Shown here piece by piece: positions 12,310 through 24,450 of a stretch of 64,000 nt of DNA (the first letter of the stretch is position 1; each line of letters begins with the position of its first letter). Position numbers and translations under genes: made by a program. This DNA comes from Arachis hypogaea (lineage: Eukaryota; Streptophyta; Magnoliopsida; Fabales; Fabaceae), in assembly GCF_003086295.3 (NCBI RefSeq), contig NC_092051.1:8486810-8550809 (forward strand). Direction: 5' to 3'. The notes under the pieces were generated by a model. It worked only from the letters and a program-made list of their open reading frames with translations, did not search any database and was not told where the DNA came from.

Positions 12310-12313
<4 letters not shown>

Positions 12314-12386
<73 letters not shown>
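12314..12386. repeat. (GA)n microsatellite
   Basis: An uninterrupted run of about 36 GA units lies in the subterminal part of the outer CACTA element. It creates artificial Ser/Leu-rich reading frames on the minus strand, which should not be taken as genes. Confidence 0.95.
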
Positions 12387-12390
<4 letters not shown>

Positions 12391-13199
12391 TCTGGAATGA
12401 AGGGGAAAGAGGGTTCGTGAATTGAATTTACACCCAGTTATCGTCGGATTTACCGTCAAAATTTTTTACGGTAACCCAATAGGGGTCATCAAAACGTAGC
12501 GTTTCACTAATTGGGTTTATGGACGGATTTTAATTTTCCAACGGTAAAAGGACGCGCCAATTTATTTTGTTTCCCTCCAAATATCACTAGCGGATTTACC
12601 GTCGGAAACCATAATCTGACGGTAATAAATTAACCTTACGAATTCATCGTCGTTACCGTCGGTAATTCTACCAGTAATTCTTTCGCTACTCTGCGACACT
12701 GAATCTGACGGTACTCAGCATTTTTTTTTGTAGTGAAAACTCCTAATACTTTGCACCACTTGAAGAAAAAATATCTCAACGAATCCAAGTATTCTGTTCA
12801 TGTTTTTTAGAAAGTTTTAAAATTTACTAGTTATAATATTGCACAAAATAGGCTTGTAGTTGAAACTGTTTGTACTACAATTAACAATTATGTCAAGAAA
12901 AAATAAATTTTTTAACTTAGTAATATTTTTCTAATTTTATTTGATGTTAATATCTTATTAGGAGTTTAGGTATATAACTAATGAAATTTATAATGCAATG
13001 ACATCTTAGATTTAGTTATTATTATTATGGTTTCTACGTTACTTCAATGTAAATATCATATGTCAATAAATAAAATTATTCTTTAATATATATTTTATTA
13101 TTTTTGTATTCTTTATTTATTATATATTTTTAATAATATTTTATTTTTCGATTAATAAAAATATTATAAGTTGTTGACTTTTAAAAAAGATTAAAAATA

Positions 13200-13502
13200 T
13201 TCGAATGCATCATTTTAAATTTTTTAAAAATTTTCAGGGACTATTTTAAGAGTTTTTAAACTCTTTGGGGACTGTTTTATACTTTATCAAAGGGACTAAT
13301 TTATCCAACTCGTACACGTGAACAGTTAGCAGACATGTGTGAGAGTTAACGTTCCACATTAGCAATAATCGTTAGTAACTAATGGAGAAAAATTATATTG
13401 TCTAATAAAATAAATATTAAAAATTATTTTTTGTATTTTAAAATTTAAAGGATTAAAGTATTCGATCTAAAAAATTTTAGATACTAATTTAAATAATTAC
13501 TC
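13200..13502 (-). repeat. right terminal inverted repeat of MULE
   Basis: This is the inverted counterpart of 3610-3905, ending TTAAATAATTACTC just before the second ATAAATTAT. Divergence between the arms suggests an old insertion. Confidence 0.7.
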
Positions 13503-13624
13503 ATAAATTATTTTTATTATATACCATAACATAGGAATTGAAAATTTGTCTGCATGAAGATCTTTTAGTAAATAATTATTAAATATTTTTTAATTAATTA
13601 ATATTAGTCAACTTTTTTAATATT

Positions 13625-14070
13625 TGATATGGTCATCATCAATACGAGCTATAATTCGGTATTATGACCATCATCAATACGAGCTATAACTCAATATCAC
13701 CCGTTATAGCTCGGCTTTTATGAGCTATAACTCGGTTCCGTTTATTTTCTTATCATAACCGATATCCAAACGGCACAACGATCAGATACGTTATCAAGCC
13801 GACGTAAATTCTCGAACCGTAACTGACGAAGAGCTCACCATAAAAAAGCAAGGTAAAGTATCTTCTTCAGTAAATTCAAAGATACACAGTATACTAACTT
13901 AAGCTTCGGAGTGCCTTTGCAGGTACACTCTCCCCCTTTCCCCGACGATCATATTCTCGCATCACATCAGAAGGAGAGGCTCGGACTCAAGGGTTGGACG
14001 ATCAGCCTCTGAGGATATAGTTCAGCAGTCACCCGTCATTAGAAGCCGACCTATTCTACAAAAAAGAATA
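13625..14070 (+). repeat. 5' LTR of Tat element
   Basis: It starts TGATATGGTCATCATC and ends GAATA (the expected CA end is mutated; the 3' copy ends GAACA). It contains repeated CGAGCTATAACTCGGTT-type words, an inverted/direct short-repeat cluster near the start. It matches 21964-22431 along its whole length with a modest number of substitutions and a C-run length difference. Confidence 0.9.
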
Positions 14071-14090
14071 ATTGGCGCCCACCGTGGGCC
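14071..14090 (+). promoter_or_regulatory. primer-binding site region
   Basis: Immediately after the 5' LTR the sequence reads ATTGGCGCCCACCGTGGG. TGGCGCC would pair with a tRNA 3' end of the type ...GGCGCCA. The exact tRNA cannot be fixed by eye. Tat-group elements commonly have this type of site rather than the initiator-Met one. Confidence 0.6.
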
Positions 14091-14136
14091 GAGAAATAAA
14101 TCTTTTTTGTTGGTCCCATTACTTCTCGTCGCATCC

Positions 14137-15906
14137 ATGGCTGACGCGCCACCCCCTTCCCCATCCGAGCTCATGCGGATGGTAACCGAGTTACAGCAAG
14201 CCAATCAGCGTATGGCAGAGGAAAATCAAAGAATGGCTGCCCAAATTGCCGAACTGAATAATGCCCGGATCGAAAACAATAACGCTCACCTACATCAACA
14301 AGACGATGAAGAGCATCATTCCGACCCGTCCCATGTCTCGGAGACCATCCGAGTCGAAGGAGCCCAGCCTGAAGACGAAAACAAAGAACCTGACGAGCCC
14401 GTGAGGCCCTTCACCCCAGAAGTAATGAATTTCGAGCTACCAAAAAGATTCACTTTGCCACTAACCCTCACACCTTATGATGGGCTCGGCGACCCGAAAA
14501 AATTCCTCAAAAAATTCCGATCAATAATGATTGTTAACTGTGCATCAGATACTATTTTATGCCGTTGTTTTCTGAATTATTTAGACGGTCCTGCACTTGA
14601 TTGGTTGTGTGCTTTGCCTGCAGGTTCTATCTCACGATTTCAGCAGCTGGCCAAGCTATTTGAAGAACACTTTGCTGGATCTGCAATTTATCTCCACGAC
14701 TCCGATTACTTGAACACAATCAAGCTGGGACCAAATGAAAGCCTGAATGAATATATGACCCGCTTCACAAAAGTCGCTATCAATATACCCGATCTCCACC
14801 CCGAGGTCCATCTGCACGCAATCAAAAGCGGACTCCGACCTGGGAAGTTCCAAGAAACCATCGCAGTAGCCAAGCCGAAGACCCTTGCTGAGTTCCGCGA
14901 GAAAGCCAAAGGCCAAATTGATATCGAGGAGCTCAGACAAGCTCGGAAGTCCGACAAAATATATTACCGAGACGAAGATAAAACTCCAAGCGCTAGGAAA
15001 AATTTTAAACTAACCCCTCGATTTGATTCTTATACATAGTTTAACACCAAGAGAGAGGATATCATCAAAGAGATCCTCAACTCGAAGCTCATCAGGCCTC
15101 CAAGGAAGGCCGGAACCTATCAAGGTACCAAGAATGTGGACAAGTCCAAATATTGTGCCTTCCACTAGAAGCACGGCCACACCACCGACGACTGCGTGGT
15201 CGCGAAGGACCTCTTGGAGCGGCTAGCTCGGCAAGGACACCTTGACAAGTACATTGGTGGTCACATCCAAAAGCATACCACACCTACCTCAAAGAATGAC
15301 TCATCCGAGCAACTAAACCGAGGAAAAGAAAAGGCATCCTCGAGCCAATACGAAAAGCCACGAGGTATAATTAATTGTATTTCAGGGGGATACACCAGTG
15401 GAGGGCAATCAAATTCGGCCAGGAAAAGGTCATTCCGAGCAATTTTCTCGGTGGATGGACCACAACGCGATACCGGAGTCGCGAACCAACTTCCCCAAGT
15501 AACTTTTACACACGCAGACTTCGATTCCAGTATTCAGAACTTAGATGATCCTGTCGTCATTACCCTTCAACTGGGAGATCTGTTGGTAAGGAAAGTACTC
15601 CTAGATCCTGGGAGCAGCGCCGACGTTCTGTTCTACTCAACATTCCAAAAGATGAAACTCAGCGACAACATAATCCAATCAACAGGGGGAGACCTAGTCT
15701 GTTTCTCAGGAGAAAGAGTTCCACTCTTGGGTTCAGTGTGGTTGCAAACCACACTGGGTGAGCATCCTCTTTCCAAAACATGTGATATTCAATATTTAGT
15801 AGTAGATTGCTTTAGCCCATATAACCTTATACTTGGCCGACCTTTCTTAAATAAGTTCGACGCAATTGTGTCTACAGTTCACCTGTGTGTCAAGTTTTCT
15901 CTGTAG
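14137..15906 (+). pseudogene. Tat-element gag and protease, with in-frame stops
   Basis: The start chosen is the ATG at 14137 (MADAPPPSP...), 10 codons below another in-frame ATG at 14107, because it opens the conserved gag N-terminus. A coiled-coil-like segment with repeated NQRMAEENQRMA follows, then the gag core (LPLTLTPYDGLGDPKKF, LDGPALDW, FKEHFAGS-like). A degenerate zinc knuckle (YCAFH, then KHGHTTDDC) lies near 15156-15195. The protease active site reads LLDPGSSADVLFY with its Asp codon at 15604. The frame is constant throughout, but TAG stops lie at 15037, 15166 and 15904. Gag packages the RNA and the protease would process the polyprotein; this copy cannot make it intact. Confidence 0.85.
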
Positions 15907-18900
15907 GACGATCAAGTTATAATGATTCACGGAGACCATAAAGAAGCACGCCAATGTTACAACATCAGCATGAAATTCCCAAATCGTTCAAAGCAACAAG
16001 TCAACAATGTCGACCTCGGCACCAGCAGCTCGGCACTAGCCGACTTAGATCCAAGAGCCGACTTCCTTGAACGACCTACACCATCAGATGACTTACAGAA
16101 AGTTTATTTCAACAATGATCCTAATAAATTTACTTATGTAGGTACATCAATCAGTGCAGTGGAGCTAAGGGACATCGCCGCCTTTCTACAGGAGCAAGCC
16201 GACCTATTTGCATGGACGCCTTCGGACATGCCCAGCATAGACCCACAAATCATTAGCCACAAACTAGCTATAAATCTGACCGCCTGACCAGTACAGTAGA
16301 AGAAAAGAAAACTCGGCGATGAAAAGAAAAAGGCGTCATTAAAAGAAACTCAAAAGCTAATCAACGCGGAATTCATCAGAGAAATCAGATTTACTACCTG
16401 GCTTGCGAACGTGGTAATGGTAAGGAAACAAAACGGTAAGTGGCGCATGTGCGTCGACTTTACCGACCTAAATAAAGCATGCCCAAAGGATTCTTATCCT
16501 TTACCATCCATGGACTCTTTGGTGGATAACGCCTTAGGTTATGCTACCTTAAGTTTTATGGATGCGTATTCGGGCTATAATCAAATCCTCATGCACCCAT
16601 CCGATCAAAATAAAACAACATTTATCACTGATTTTGGTAACTACTGTTATAAAGTTATGCCCTTTGGATTAAAGAATGCAGGAGCAACTTACCAGCGTCT
16701 TATGGACAAGGTCTTCGCCAAACAAATCGGCAGGAACATCGAAGTGTATGTCGATGACATGGTCGCCAAAACAGAGAACGGAAAAACCCACATCGACGAT
16801 CTAGCAGAAATCTTCGGCGAAATACGCTGCTATAACATGCTCCTAAACCCAGAGAAATGCGCATTCGCTGTTCAAGGTGGTAAGTTCTTAGGTTTTTTAC
16901 TAACAAGCAGGGGCATTGAGGCAAATCCTGACAAATGCCGAGCTGTTGTCGATATGGTAAGCCCAAAAACAGTAAAAAAAGTATAGCGCCTCACAGGAAG
17001 ACTTGCTGTACTATCAAGATTTGTACCATGCTTAGCTTCAAAGTCTTTTCCCTTTTTCCAAACGATAAAAAAGAAAAACAAATTTCAATGGAATGACAAC
17101 TGTGAGAAAGCTTTTTCCAAACTAAAAATAACTCTCTCACAACCGCCGATTTTGCAAAAACCCCTCCAAGGGGAAGATTTATTCTTATATTTATCAGTTA
17201 CTGATTGGGCGATAAGTTCTGCTATTGTTACAGAAAGAAACAAAGTTCAGCATCCAATATACTTTGTCAGTAAAACTCTTCAGCATGCCGAGCTCAACTA
17301 CCCGAGAATAGAAAAGCTCGCCTTAGCCCTAATATTTTCGGCGAGAAAACTCTGACTTTATTTCCAGAGCCACGTAATCTATGTCCGAACAGATCACCCA
17401 TTAAGACAGGTACTACACAAACCATAAATTGCAGGCAGGCTTATAAAATGGGCGATTGAATTGTCAGAATTCGACATCAGATATCAATCAAGAGGACCGA
17501 TTAAGTCCCAGTTCTTGGCCAATTTTATTGCAGAGCTTACGATACCTACAAAGGAAGACCATACAAAGCAATGGACTTTATATGTAGACGGCTCATCCAA
17601 CAATGAGGGCTGTGGAGCTGGAATCCATCTGGAAGCAGACGATAGCTTTATCCTAGAACATTCCCTACACCTATCTTTCAAAGCCAGCAACAATCAATCT
17701 GAATATGAAGCCCTAATCGCAGGACTTCGACTTTGTTTGGATCTCCAAATATCTGCCATAAAGGTATACTGTGACTCCCTATTGATTGTACAGCAGGTAA
17801 ATGACCTTTTTCAGGTACGAGACCCTCTTCTTTCTAAATATCTACTGTTAGTAAAAGATTTAAGTTCAAAATTTTCAAAATTTGAAATACAACACATACC
17901 ACGAGAACAAAACCATAGAGCCAACATTTTATCAAAACTAGGCAGCACACAATCCGACTCATCTATACTACATCAATTCACTATAACATCTCCAAGTGTG
18001 AGCCTAACAGATGTGTTAAGTGTTACACAGGAACAGGATTGGAGGAACGACTTCATAGAATATTTACAAACAGGTCATATACCAGATCATATAGACAATA
18101 GAAAGAAGTTTCGCCGACAAGCGTCTTTTTTCACGATAGTCAATGGAACATTATACAGGCAAGGATACACTCGCCCGCTGCTAAAGTGCCTTAACAGAGC
18201 TGAAGCCGACATAGCATTGGCCGAGGCACATGAAGGAATTTGTGGAACACATACAGGAGCTCGGAGCTTAACCTCAAAAATAATCCGCGCTGGTTTCTTT
18301 TGGCCGACGTTGAAACATGATAGCCAAAACAAGGTACAGACTTGTGAAAATTGTCAATAACATGCACCAATCATCCACATTCCTGCCGAGAATATTCATC
18401 ATTCCGATGTTATTTGGCCTTTCAACCAATGGGGGCTGGATATCCTCGGTCCATTCCCAACGGCACCGGGCCAGGTAAAATTTCTTATAGTTGCAATTGA
18501 TTATTTCTCAAAATGGGTTGAAGCCCAACATTTAGCTAGGATTACATACCAACAAATGATTTCTTTCGTTTGGAAAAATCTTATTTGCCGTTTCGGCATC
18601 CCACACCATATAATCACTAACAATGGGCGCCAGTTCGTCGATCAGAAATTTCAAACTTTTTGCAGAACTTTAAAATCAAACAGCATTTTGCTTTGGTTGA
18701 GCATCCTCAGACAAACGGATTACCCGAAGCAGCAAATAAAGTCATCTTACATGCACTCAAGAAGAAGTTAGACGACACTAAAGGACTCTGGGCCGAATTA
18801 ATACCTGAAGTCCTTTGGGGATATAATACAACACCACAATCAACAACAAAAGAGACACCATTCCGACTTGTCTATGGCTCTGAAGCGATGATACCACTAG

Positions 18901-19266
18901 AAATATCACAAAGCTCTATCAGAACTAATCTGGGTAGTCACGATGAAGCTCGGAGAGCCGAGTTGGATATCATCAAGGAAATAAGAGATATAGCAACACT
19001 CAGACAACGTGCAGCGCAACAGGCAATAGCTCGGCGACACAATAAATCGGTAAGAAGCCGATCATTTCAAAAGGATGACATAGTACTTTGAAAGACAGAG
19101 AATGCTCAGAAACCAACCTCACATGGAAAGCTCGCAACAAACTGGGACGGCCCATACCGAGTAACACAAGTCCTCGGTAACGAAGCATATAAGCTAGAAT
19201 CACTAAATGGTACAATCCTACCTAATACTTAGAATGTTTCCTCCCTTAAGAAATTTTATAGTTAAA
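15907..19266 (+). pseudogene. Tat-element pol: RT, RNase H, second RNase H, integrase
   Basis: It continues the gag frame. The RT core is at 16411-16983 (WRMCVDFTDLNKACPKD, FMDAYSGYNQI, and the catalytic YVDD with Tyr codon at 16747). The RT-linked RNase H is at about 17100-17400. A second RNase H (YVDGSSNNEGCGAG) is at about 17575-17950. The integrase zinc finger (HEGICGTHTGA ... CENCQ) lies up to 18357. The integrase core (GLDILGPFP, then TNNGRQF, where Asn replaces the usual catalytic Asp) is followed by a frameshift near 18655-18665 and then the Glu-containing helix and a C-terminal part. In-frame stops lie at 16285, shortly after it, 16984, 17353, about 17425, 18358 and 19089. It is clearly inactive. 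Confidence 0.85.
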
Positions 19267-19767
19267 AGTCTGGGTCAGGCTTGTACTCTTTTTTCTACTA
19301 CCAAGATTTTTTCCCAAAAGAATTTTGCTTAGAGATGTTTTAACGAGGCTAGCCTACCTGCACCTTTGTATTCAAAGGTCTAACATTTTACTGTACATGA
19401 CAAATAAGTTTATCTTCTTAACTAACAAATTATACTATCAGTTATCTTCATTATTAAACGATGAAATTCTATCTATTGTTCATAAAGTTCCAACGACAAA
19501 AATACTTGTCTAATCACAATCCGCCTATACTCGGCAATCATATTGTACAAACGGAAATATTCCGATCAATTGAACAAAGATTTTTCCAAAACAAAAAGCA
19601 ACTCCAAAATATGTCACATAATCAAAGGCAAACAATCCTTAAATCCAAACGACACAATCCAAGTTCAAAAGCATCACATGCTACTATCTATTACATCTAC
19701 AGCATCAAAGTATTCAAAAAAGCATATAAAGTTTTACAAAACAAAACATAATCATAAACAGAACACA
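19092..19767 (+). other. Tat-element spacer after integrase
   Basis: Between the end of pol and the antisense gene lies AT-rich non-coding sequence. It includes a tail with AGATTTTTTCCCAAAAG and GTTTTAACGAGGCTAGCC (19335-19352), a motif type often seen downstream of pol in plant LTR elements. Open frames here are short and not convincing. Confidence 0.5.
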
Positions 19768-21545
19768 TTAAACATTATCAGCCTCATCTTCGACGTCACC
19801 ATCATCCTCGACCATCTTGCTATCACGAACAATCTTCCCAGGATCCATCTCGGATAAATCCACTTCTGGTGCCAGAAACTTTGCTTGTAAGAGAGCCCTT
19901 TCAAATCCTTCAACAAATGAATCCAAAATCTCATCACCTTTCTTTTTCTCCATTTCTTTTAGCTGAGCAGTTACTTCAATCAACCGAGTTTGCACGCTCG
20001 CCAAGTCAGCCTCCTTCTTCCTCAAGTCCTCAACATCGTTAGCGTAATTATCTTTGGTCTCTTTCAACTGCTTTTTAACATCAGCCAATTTAATCTCCAG
20101 CTCGGTAACCATACCTTTACTCTTACTTAACTCTTCTTTGATCAGCGAGTTTTTCTCCCTTTCAACTGTCACCTCCTTATGTTTCAACTCCTGGCTACGC
20201 CCCAAACTTGCTAGCCTCAGGCCAACAACCTACAACACACCATCACAAAAAGTTAAAAATCATTTCTCCAATAAAATCAAAGTATAAACAAGGTCAGACG
20301 ATTACCTGCATATACTACCTGATGGCCGTCTCCCCAACCTCATTAGCCAGAGACACATCGGCCGAGGATTGGCAATACTCATCTGCTACAACCATATAAG
20401 GATAATCCCTCCCCCACACTGATAAACCCTCACTCTGATCAGACATCTCATGAAGCTTTCCATGATTACTCATGAAAGCCCGAATTTCTTCCAACGGAAC
20501 CCCCTGCTCTTTCCCACCAGAATCTTCTGATAAATACACCACGTCCGACTTCCTCTTCTTCACAACCACTTTTGTCCGAACACGAGGGGGCTGCGTAACT
20601 TCTCCAGCCACAGCCCCTTTTTCTCGGTTAGATGATGACACTTCCTTCTCCAGAATTTTATTTTTAAATCGTTACCTCAGGGATGCAGCTGAAACTCCAG
20701 GATATTTACCACCTGCAAAAAAGCACCATATGTTAGACATCCATAGAAGAATAATATATACATAAAATAAAACCCCAAACTCACCCAAGTACTCCAAAAC
20801 AGCATCCTTATTTTCTTCCCACTTGAGTAACTCATACATAGATATAAGCTCCTTACGATCAATATTTTCTACCAAGAACTCAATCAAACAAACATTCCTC
20901 GGTGATATCACATTAGGACCGAGTATATTTTGAGGTTCCGAGCACCACCACAATGGAAACCTCTTGGCCAAGTTCTCATCAACATAAAAAGGGAAGTCCT
21001 TTTCCGGACTCCTAACCTTAAGGAACATTTCCTTAAAATCCTTAAAAGAGGATTTATACAACTTGAATATACCAAACCCGGGGGTGCTATTCAAATTTAT
21101 CCAGCCCCGCTTCCACACCCCCTTTGCTTGGAATAACAAAAAAGAACAGATCCACTGATGGCTTCTCGTCAAGAAATTCCATCAGAACCTCAAAGGAATG
21201 GAGGAACGCCCATCCGTTTGAATGAAGCTGAGAGGCACCACAGTTTAACTATTTCAAAACCTGGCATTCAAACTCTGTAAAAGGCAACCTCACTCTCAAC
21301 TCTTCTAAGACACAACTATGCATATAAAAAAATTCGAACCCCTGCCCCCGATGGTAAACCCTATCATCAACACTACATGGCAACAACTCAACTTGAACTT
21401 TGCAACCAGCCCTTACAACCTTCGCGGCACTCACTTCCTTCACAGCAGCTTCATCACAAAATAAAGAAACTCGCGATCTCACATCCTCACTAACCCAGTC
21501 GTAGGACCAGTCTATCTTATCTTTTTTCTCCTTCTCAAACCCCAT
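19768..21545 (-). pseudogene. antisense intron-containing gene of Tat element (coiled-coil protein)
   Basis: It lies on the strand opposite to gag-pol, between integrase and the 3' LTR. The chosen start, ATG 21545, opens MGFEKEKKDKIDWSYDW. Exon 1 runs to 20785. Intron 1 (20713-20784, 72 nt) has GTGAGT donor and TTTTTTGCAG acceptor; exon 2 is 20306-20712 (starts GGKYPGVSAASLR). Intron 2 (20230-20305, 76 nt) has GTAATC donor and GTGTTGTAG acceptor; exon 3 (19768-20229) encodes a Lys/Glu-rich coiled coil (ELEIKLADVKKQLKETKDN) and an acidic C-terminus. Damage: TAG at 21249, a frameshift near 21140, TAA near 20667 and TAG near 20312. Tat elements are known to carry extra antisense ORFs; the function is unknown. 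The exon phases fit only if the splices are real, which I regard as likely. Confidence 0.7.
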
Positions 21546-21963
21546 CAGAATACAAGACCAGAAAAACGAAAGGAAGAAGACGCAGAGGGAAATAAAAATG
21601 AGAGAAATGGCATGCATACCTCTTTTACTCATTCTGCTTTTCCAAGTAGCAGAAACCAAGAGTCAGTCATAAACAACTTGGTAGCCACACCATCAACTTA
21701 ACCACACCCCAAGTAACTGTTACTCTATCAAGTCAAACGGTAAAGTTGCTTTGGAAACATAACAAGTTTTAAATGCTCCAATAAAACTTTCTCTCTCCCC
21801 ACTAAAAGCGGACACGACCTCCCACTTTCAACAAAATTCTCTTTTTTATGAAGTACGTTGAACTGGGGCTCATCGGGGTTACCTACTTAAACCGAGTTAT
21901 AACTCATCAAAAAACTCAACCTGCTTCATTAAAAAACTCTCCTCAGACTAAGCTTGGGGGCTG

Positions 21964-22431
21964 TGATATGGTCGTCATCAATACGAGCTATAACTCGGTA
22001 TTATGACCATCATCAATACGAGCTATAACTCAATATCACTCGTTATAGCTCGGCTTTTACGAGCTATAACTCGGTTCCGTTTATTTTCTTATCATAACCG
22101 ATACCCAAACGGCACAACGATCAGATACGTTATCAAGCCGACGTAAATGCTCGAACCGTAACTGACGAGGAGCTCACCATACAAAAGCAAGGTAAAGTAT
22201 CTTCTTCAGTAAGTTCAAAGATACACAGTATACTAACTTAAGTTTCGGAGTGCCTTTGCAGGTACATTCCCCCCCCCCCTTCCCCCTTCCCCTTCCCCTT
22301 CCCCGACGATCATATTCTCGCATCACATTAGAAGGAGAGGCTCGGACTCAAGGGTTGGACGATCAGCCTCCGAGAATATAGTTCAGCAGTCACCCATCAT
22401 TAGAAGTCGACCTATTCTACAGGCAAGAACA
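21964..22431 (+). repeat. 3' LTR of Tat element
   Basis: This is the second LTR copy, starting TGATATGGTCGTCATC and ending GAACA before the ATATT duplication. It carries an expanded C-rich tract at 22266-22304 (several CCCCTTCC units) where the 5' LTR has only a short run, which accounts for most of the length difference. Confidence 0.9.
22266..22304. repeat. C-rich expansion in 3' LTR
   Basis: A run of C residues followed by CCCTTCCCCTTCCCC units lies at the spot where the 5' LTR has only TCCCCCTTTCCCCG. It probably arose by slippage after insertion. Confidence 0.85.
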
Positions 22432-23034
22432 ATATTAAATAAATTAATTCTTCACTCTTATTTTTCAGAAAATTTAAAATAAAAAATTTAAGATATAAAA
22501 TAATTTAAAAAAAATTAACTAATATTAACGGAAAAAATTCACTTTCTATCTAGTTAAGCTCTCTATTTTTAACACAACCATATATATGTATGCTCTCCGC
22601 TTAATGGTTTGTATTAGAAAACTAAAGCTCAGACCTAATGGTTAATTTAATAAGCATACGTAACAGTAATTACATTATCTCATATATGTCTTTATTTATT
22701 TGATCGAGTGCAATACTCTCTGCATGAAAGAAAAACAGCGAGGATTTTATCACTAATAATTTATGGACATCTCTATACAAATAAAGGGATCAGTTGGAGA
22801 ACACTCAAGTCTTGAACATATGTGAATGGATGTCCCAGACTCGGGCCTATATGACATGACCGATCAATAAATTAGATCTTGCGAAACATGTCCAAGTTCG
22901 AAGGAAAAATCGAAAACTTAATTTTATTTTTCACTTTAATTTATAAATTCATCAAGAGACAAAAATTGGTCAAGCTAGCTCCGATACATATGTTTAGTTT
23001 TTCTTAAGTGATTTCGTTATATGCGGTAAATATT

Positions 23035-23300
23035 AATTAATGGAGTAAATATCAATAAATTTTTATTCTCTAAAAATCTTCGATAATTATTTTTATTAAA
23101 CAGATTGGTCCTTTGATATTTTTAATCAAATTTTTTATATACGTATTATATAAATAAATTTTATTATAAGACAAATAAGTCTAAAAAAAATAGACATAAG
23201 ACAAATTAATTAGTTAATGAAGGGACTAATCTATCTAATGTAGGAGTAATATTTAAGTTTTTAGAGAATAAAAAATTATTAAAAAATAAATTATCTAATT
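23035..23300. mobile_element. foldback MITE-like repeat
   Basis: An arm at about 23050-23113 (AATTTTTATTCTCTAAAAAT ... GATTGGTCCTTTGAT) is inverted relative to about 23217-23281 (GAAGGGACTAATCTATCTA ... TTTTTAGAGAATAAAAA). The arms are about 65 bp with mismatches. The ends and superfamily are not resolved. Confidence 0.5.
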
Positions 23301-23896
23301 TAAAATTTTTTAAAGAGATCAAATTTGATATCTATTCTAATGAACGAGTTTAAAATTCTCATTACTAATGCATACTATCATTAATTATGCCATTATTTGA
23401 AACATTTTTTTCTCCCATATTTAACCAAAGAAAAAAATAAAAGACAGTTGTGTCCTTTATAAACTTGTATTTTACAAAATAAACACTCGACTTTCGCCCA
23501 TGTCAATGTCTGTGTTAGACATAAATAAAAAATAAAGTCACTTACTCAAATAAAGACCCTAAAAATAATTTTTTATCAAGATTTTTGTGTTAAAAGTATA
23601 TTTTATTTATTTAATCATACTTTAAGAAAAATAATATTTTTGTAACACATCAAAATTAAATTATACAATTTATGATCTAATGATAAAAAAGAAATATCTT
23701 CATATGAAGACAATGATAAAATTTTCATAGTAGTATTCACCAAAAATAAATACTGCCTTAGGTCACAATGACATAAATGTTTCTCTTTTCATTTGTTAAC
23801 GTTAAGTCACTATAAAACTAATAATATGTGATGTTAATAATAAGATTATCCCTACCATCGATCTCAGGTTGGACTTGCCATGATTTCTACAACTTT

Positions 23897-23898
23897 CA

Positions 23899-23928
<30 letters not shown>
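23897..23928. repeat. (CATA)8 microsatellite
   Basis: Eight perfect tandem CATA units. Confidence 0.95.
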
Positions 23929-23929
<1 letters not shown>

Positions 23930-24450
23930 TTGTAAAAGGTTTAGAAAAACAACTAATTGATATTTGCATTTCTTACATCTTAGATCTGAAAGTAGAAAAG
24001 GAAGACAAGCAAAAATTGAGTAAAGTCCATTTTAATCTAATAATGATAAAAAAATTAAATTTCTCCTCAAATACATCTCTTGAATAATTATATAAATATC
24101 AAGTATTAAATATATATTTATAGAATTAAATTATAATTAATAATAATCATTATAAATTAAATATTTAAAAATTTATACACAAATTTTGATGCATGTATAA
24201 CATCATACTTTAATTCCCTCCTCTCCTGATTGGAGTTTTTGAACTATCAAAAAAAAAAACATATTACTTTAATTTATCCGTAGGGACTTGAAGATATGTA
24301 AGGCACGAAGTCATTGTCACGTGCTAGCTGAATTGGGACATTACTGTATACAGCTATTCGAAAGTGATTGACAAAGATATCTCAATACCCTAAGCTTTTG
24401 GCAGACAAAGTGTTTAACCTACAATATCTCCCATTCCGATTGATCAAAGT

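Larger units (their letters stand above)
4313..12735. mobile_element. CACTA (En/Spm-type) DNA transposon, decayed
   Basis: The left end reads CACTACAAGAAAAATGCT and the right end, read inverted, CACTACAAAAAAAAATGCT, both followed by AGTA/GAGTA, so the terminal inverted repeats match well. Both subterminal regions are dense in short motifs around CCGACGGTAA, CGTCGG and GACGGTA, as expected for CACTA subterminal repeats. The flanking 3-mers are GAA and AAA, an imperfect duplication. It carries an En/Spm-associated gene on the minus strand (11064 to 4788), broken by stops and by a second CACTA element. Insertion was into the MULE at 3610-13502. Confidence 0.8.
3610..13502. mobile_element. Mutator-like element with long inverted repeats, split by a CACTA element
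   Basis: Long terminal inverted repeats of roughly 300 bp (about 3610-3905 and 13200-13502) face each other. Matching landmarks include TTTAAATTTTAAAATACA, the CACGTGTRCGAG segment and GAGTTTAAAAA. The element is bounded by a perfect 9-bp direct duplication, ATAAATTAT, at 3601-3609 and 13503-13511, which is the Mutator signature. Without the CACTA insertion (4313-12735) it would be about 1.5 kb. The remaining interior (3906-4312 and 12736-13199) is AT-rich with no coding sequence, so this is a non-autonomous MULE. Confidence 0.75.
13625..22431 (+). mobile_element. Ty3/gypsy LTR retrotransposon, Tat lineage, decayed
   Basis: A complete structure is present: LTRs at 13625-14070 and 21964-22431, a 5-bp target duplication ATATT at 13620-13624 and 22432-22436, a primer-binding region directly after the 5' LTR, gag, protease, RT, RNase H, a second RNase H-like domain, integrase, a long region with an antisense gene, and a purine tract (AGCTTGGGGGCTG) before the 3' LTR. 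The second RNase H before integrase and the extra antisense ORF are traits of the Tat/Ogre group. The coding strand is full of stop codons, so it is not autonomous. Confidence 0.9.

Noticed and set aside
12094..12459. 121-codon minus-strand frame rich in Leu/Ser
   Set aside because: It is produced by reading through the (GA)n microsatellite; the composition is an artefact.
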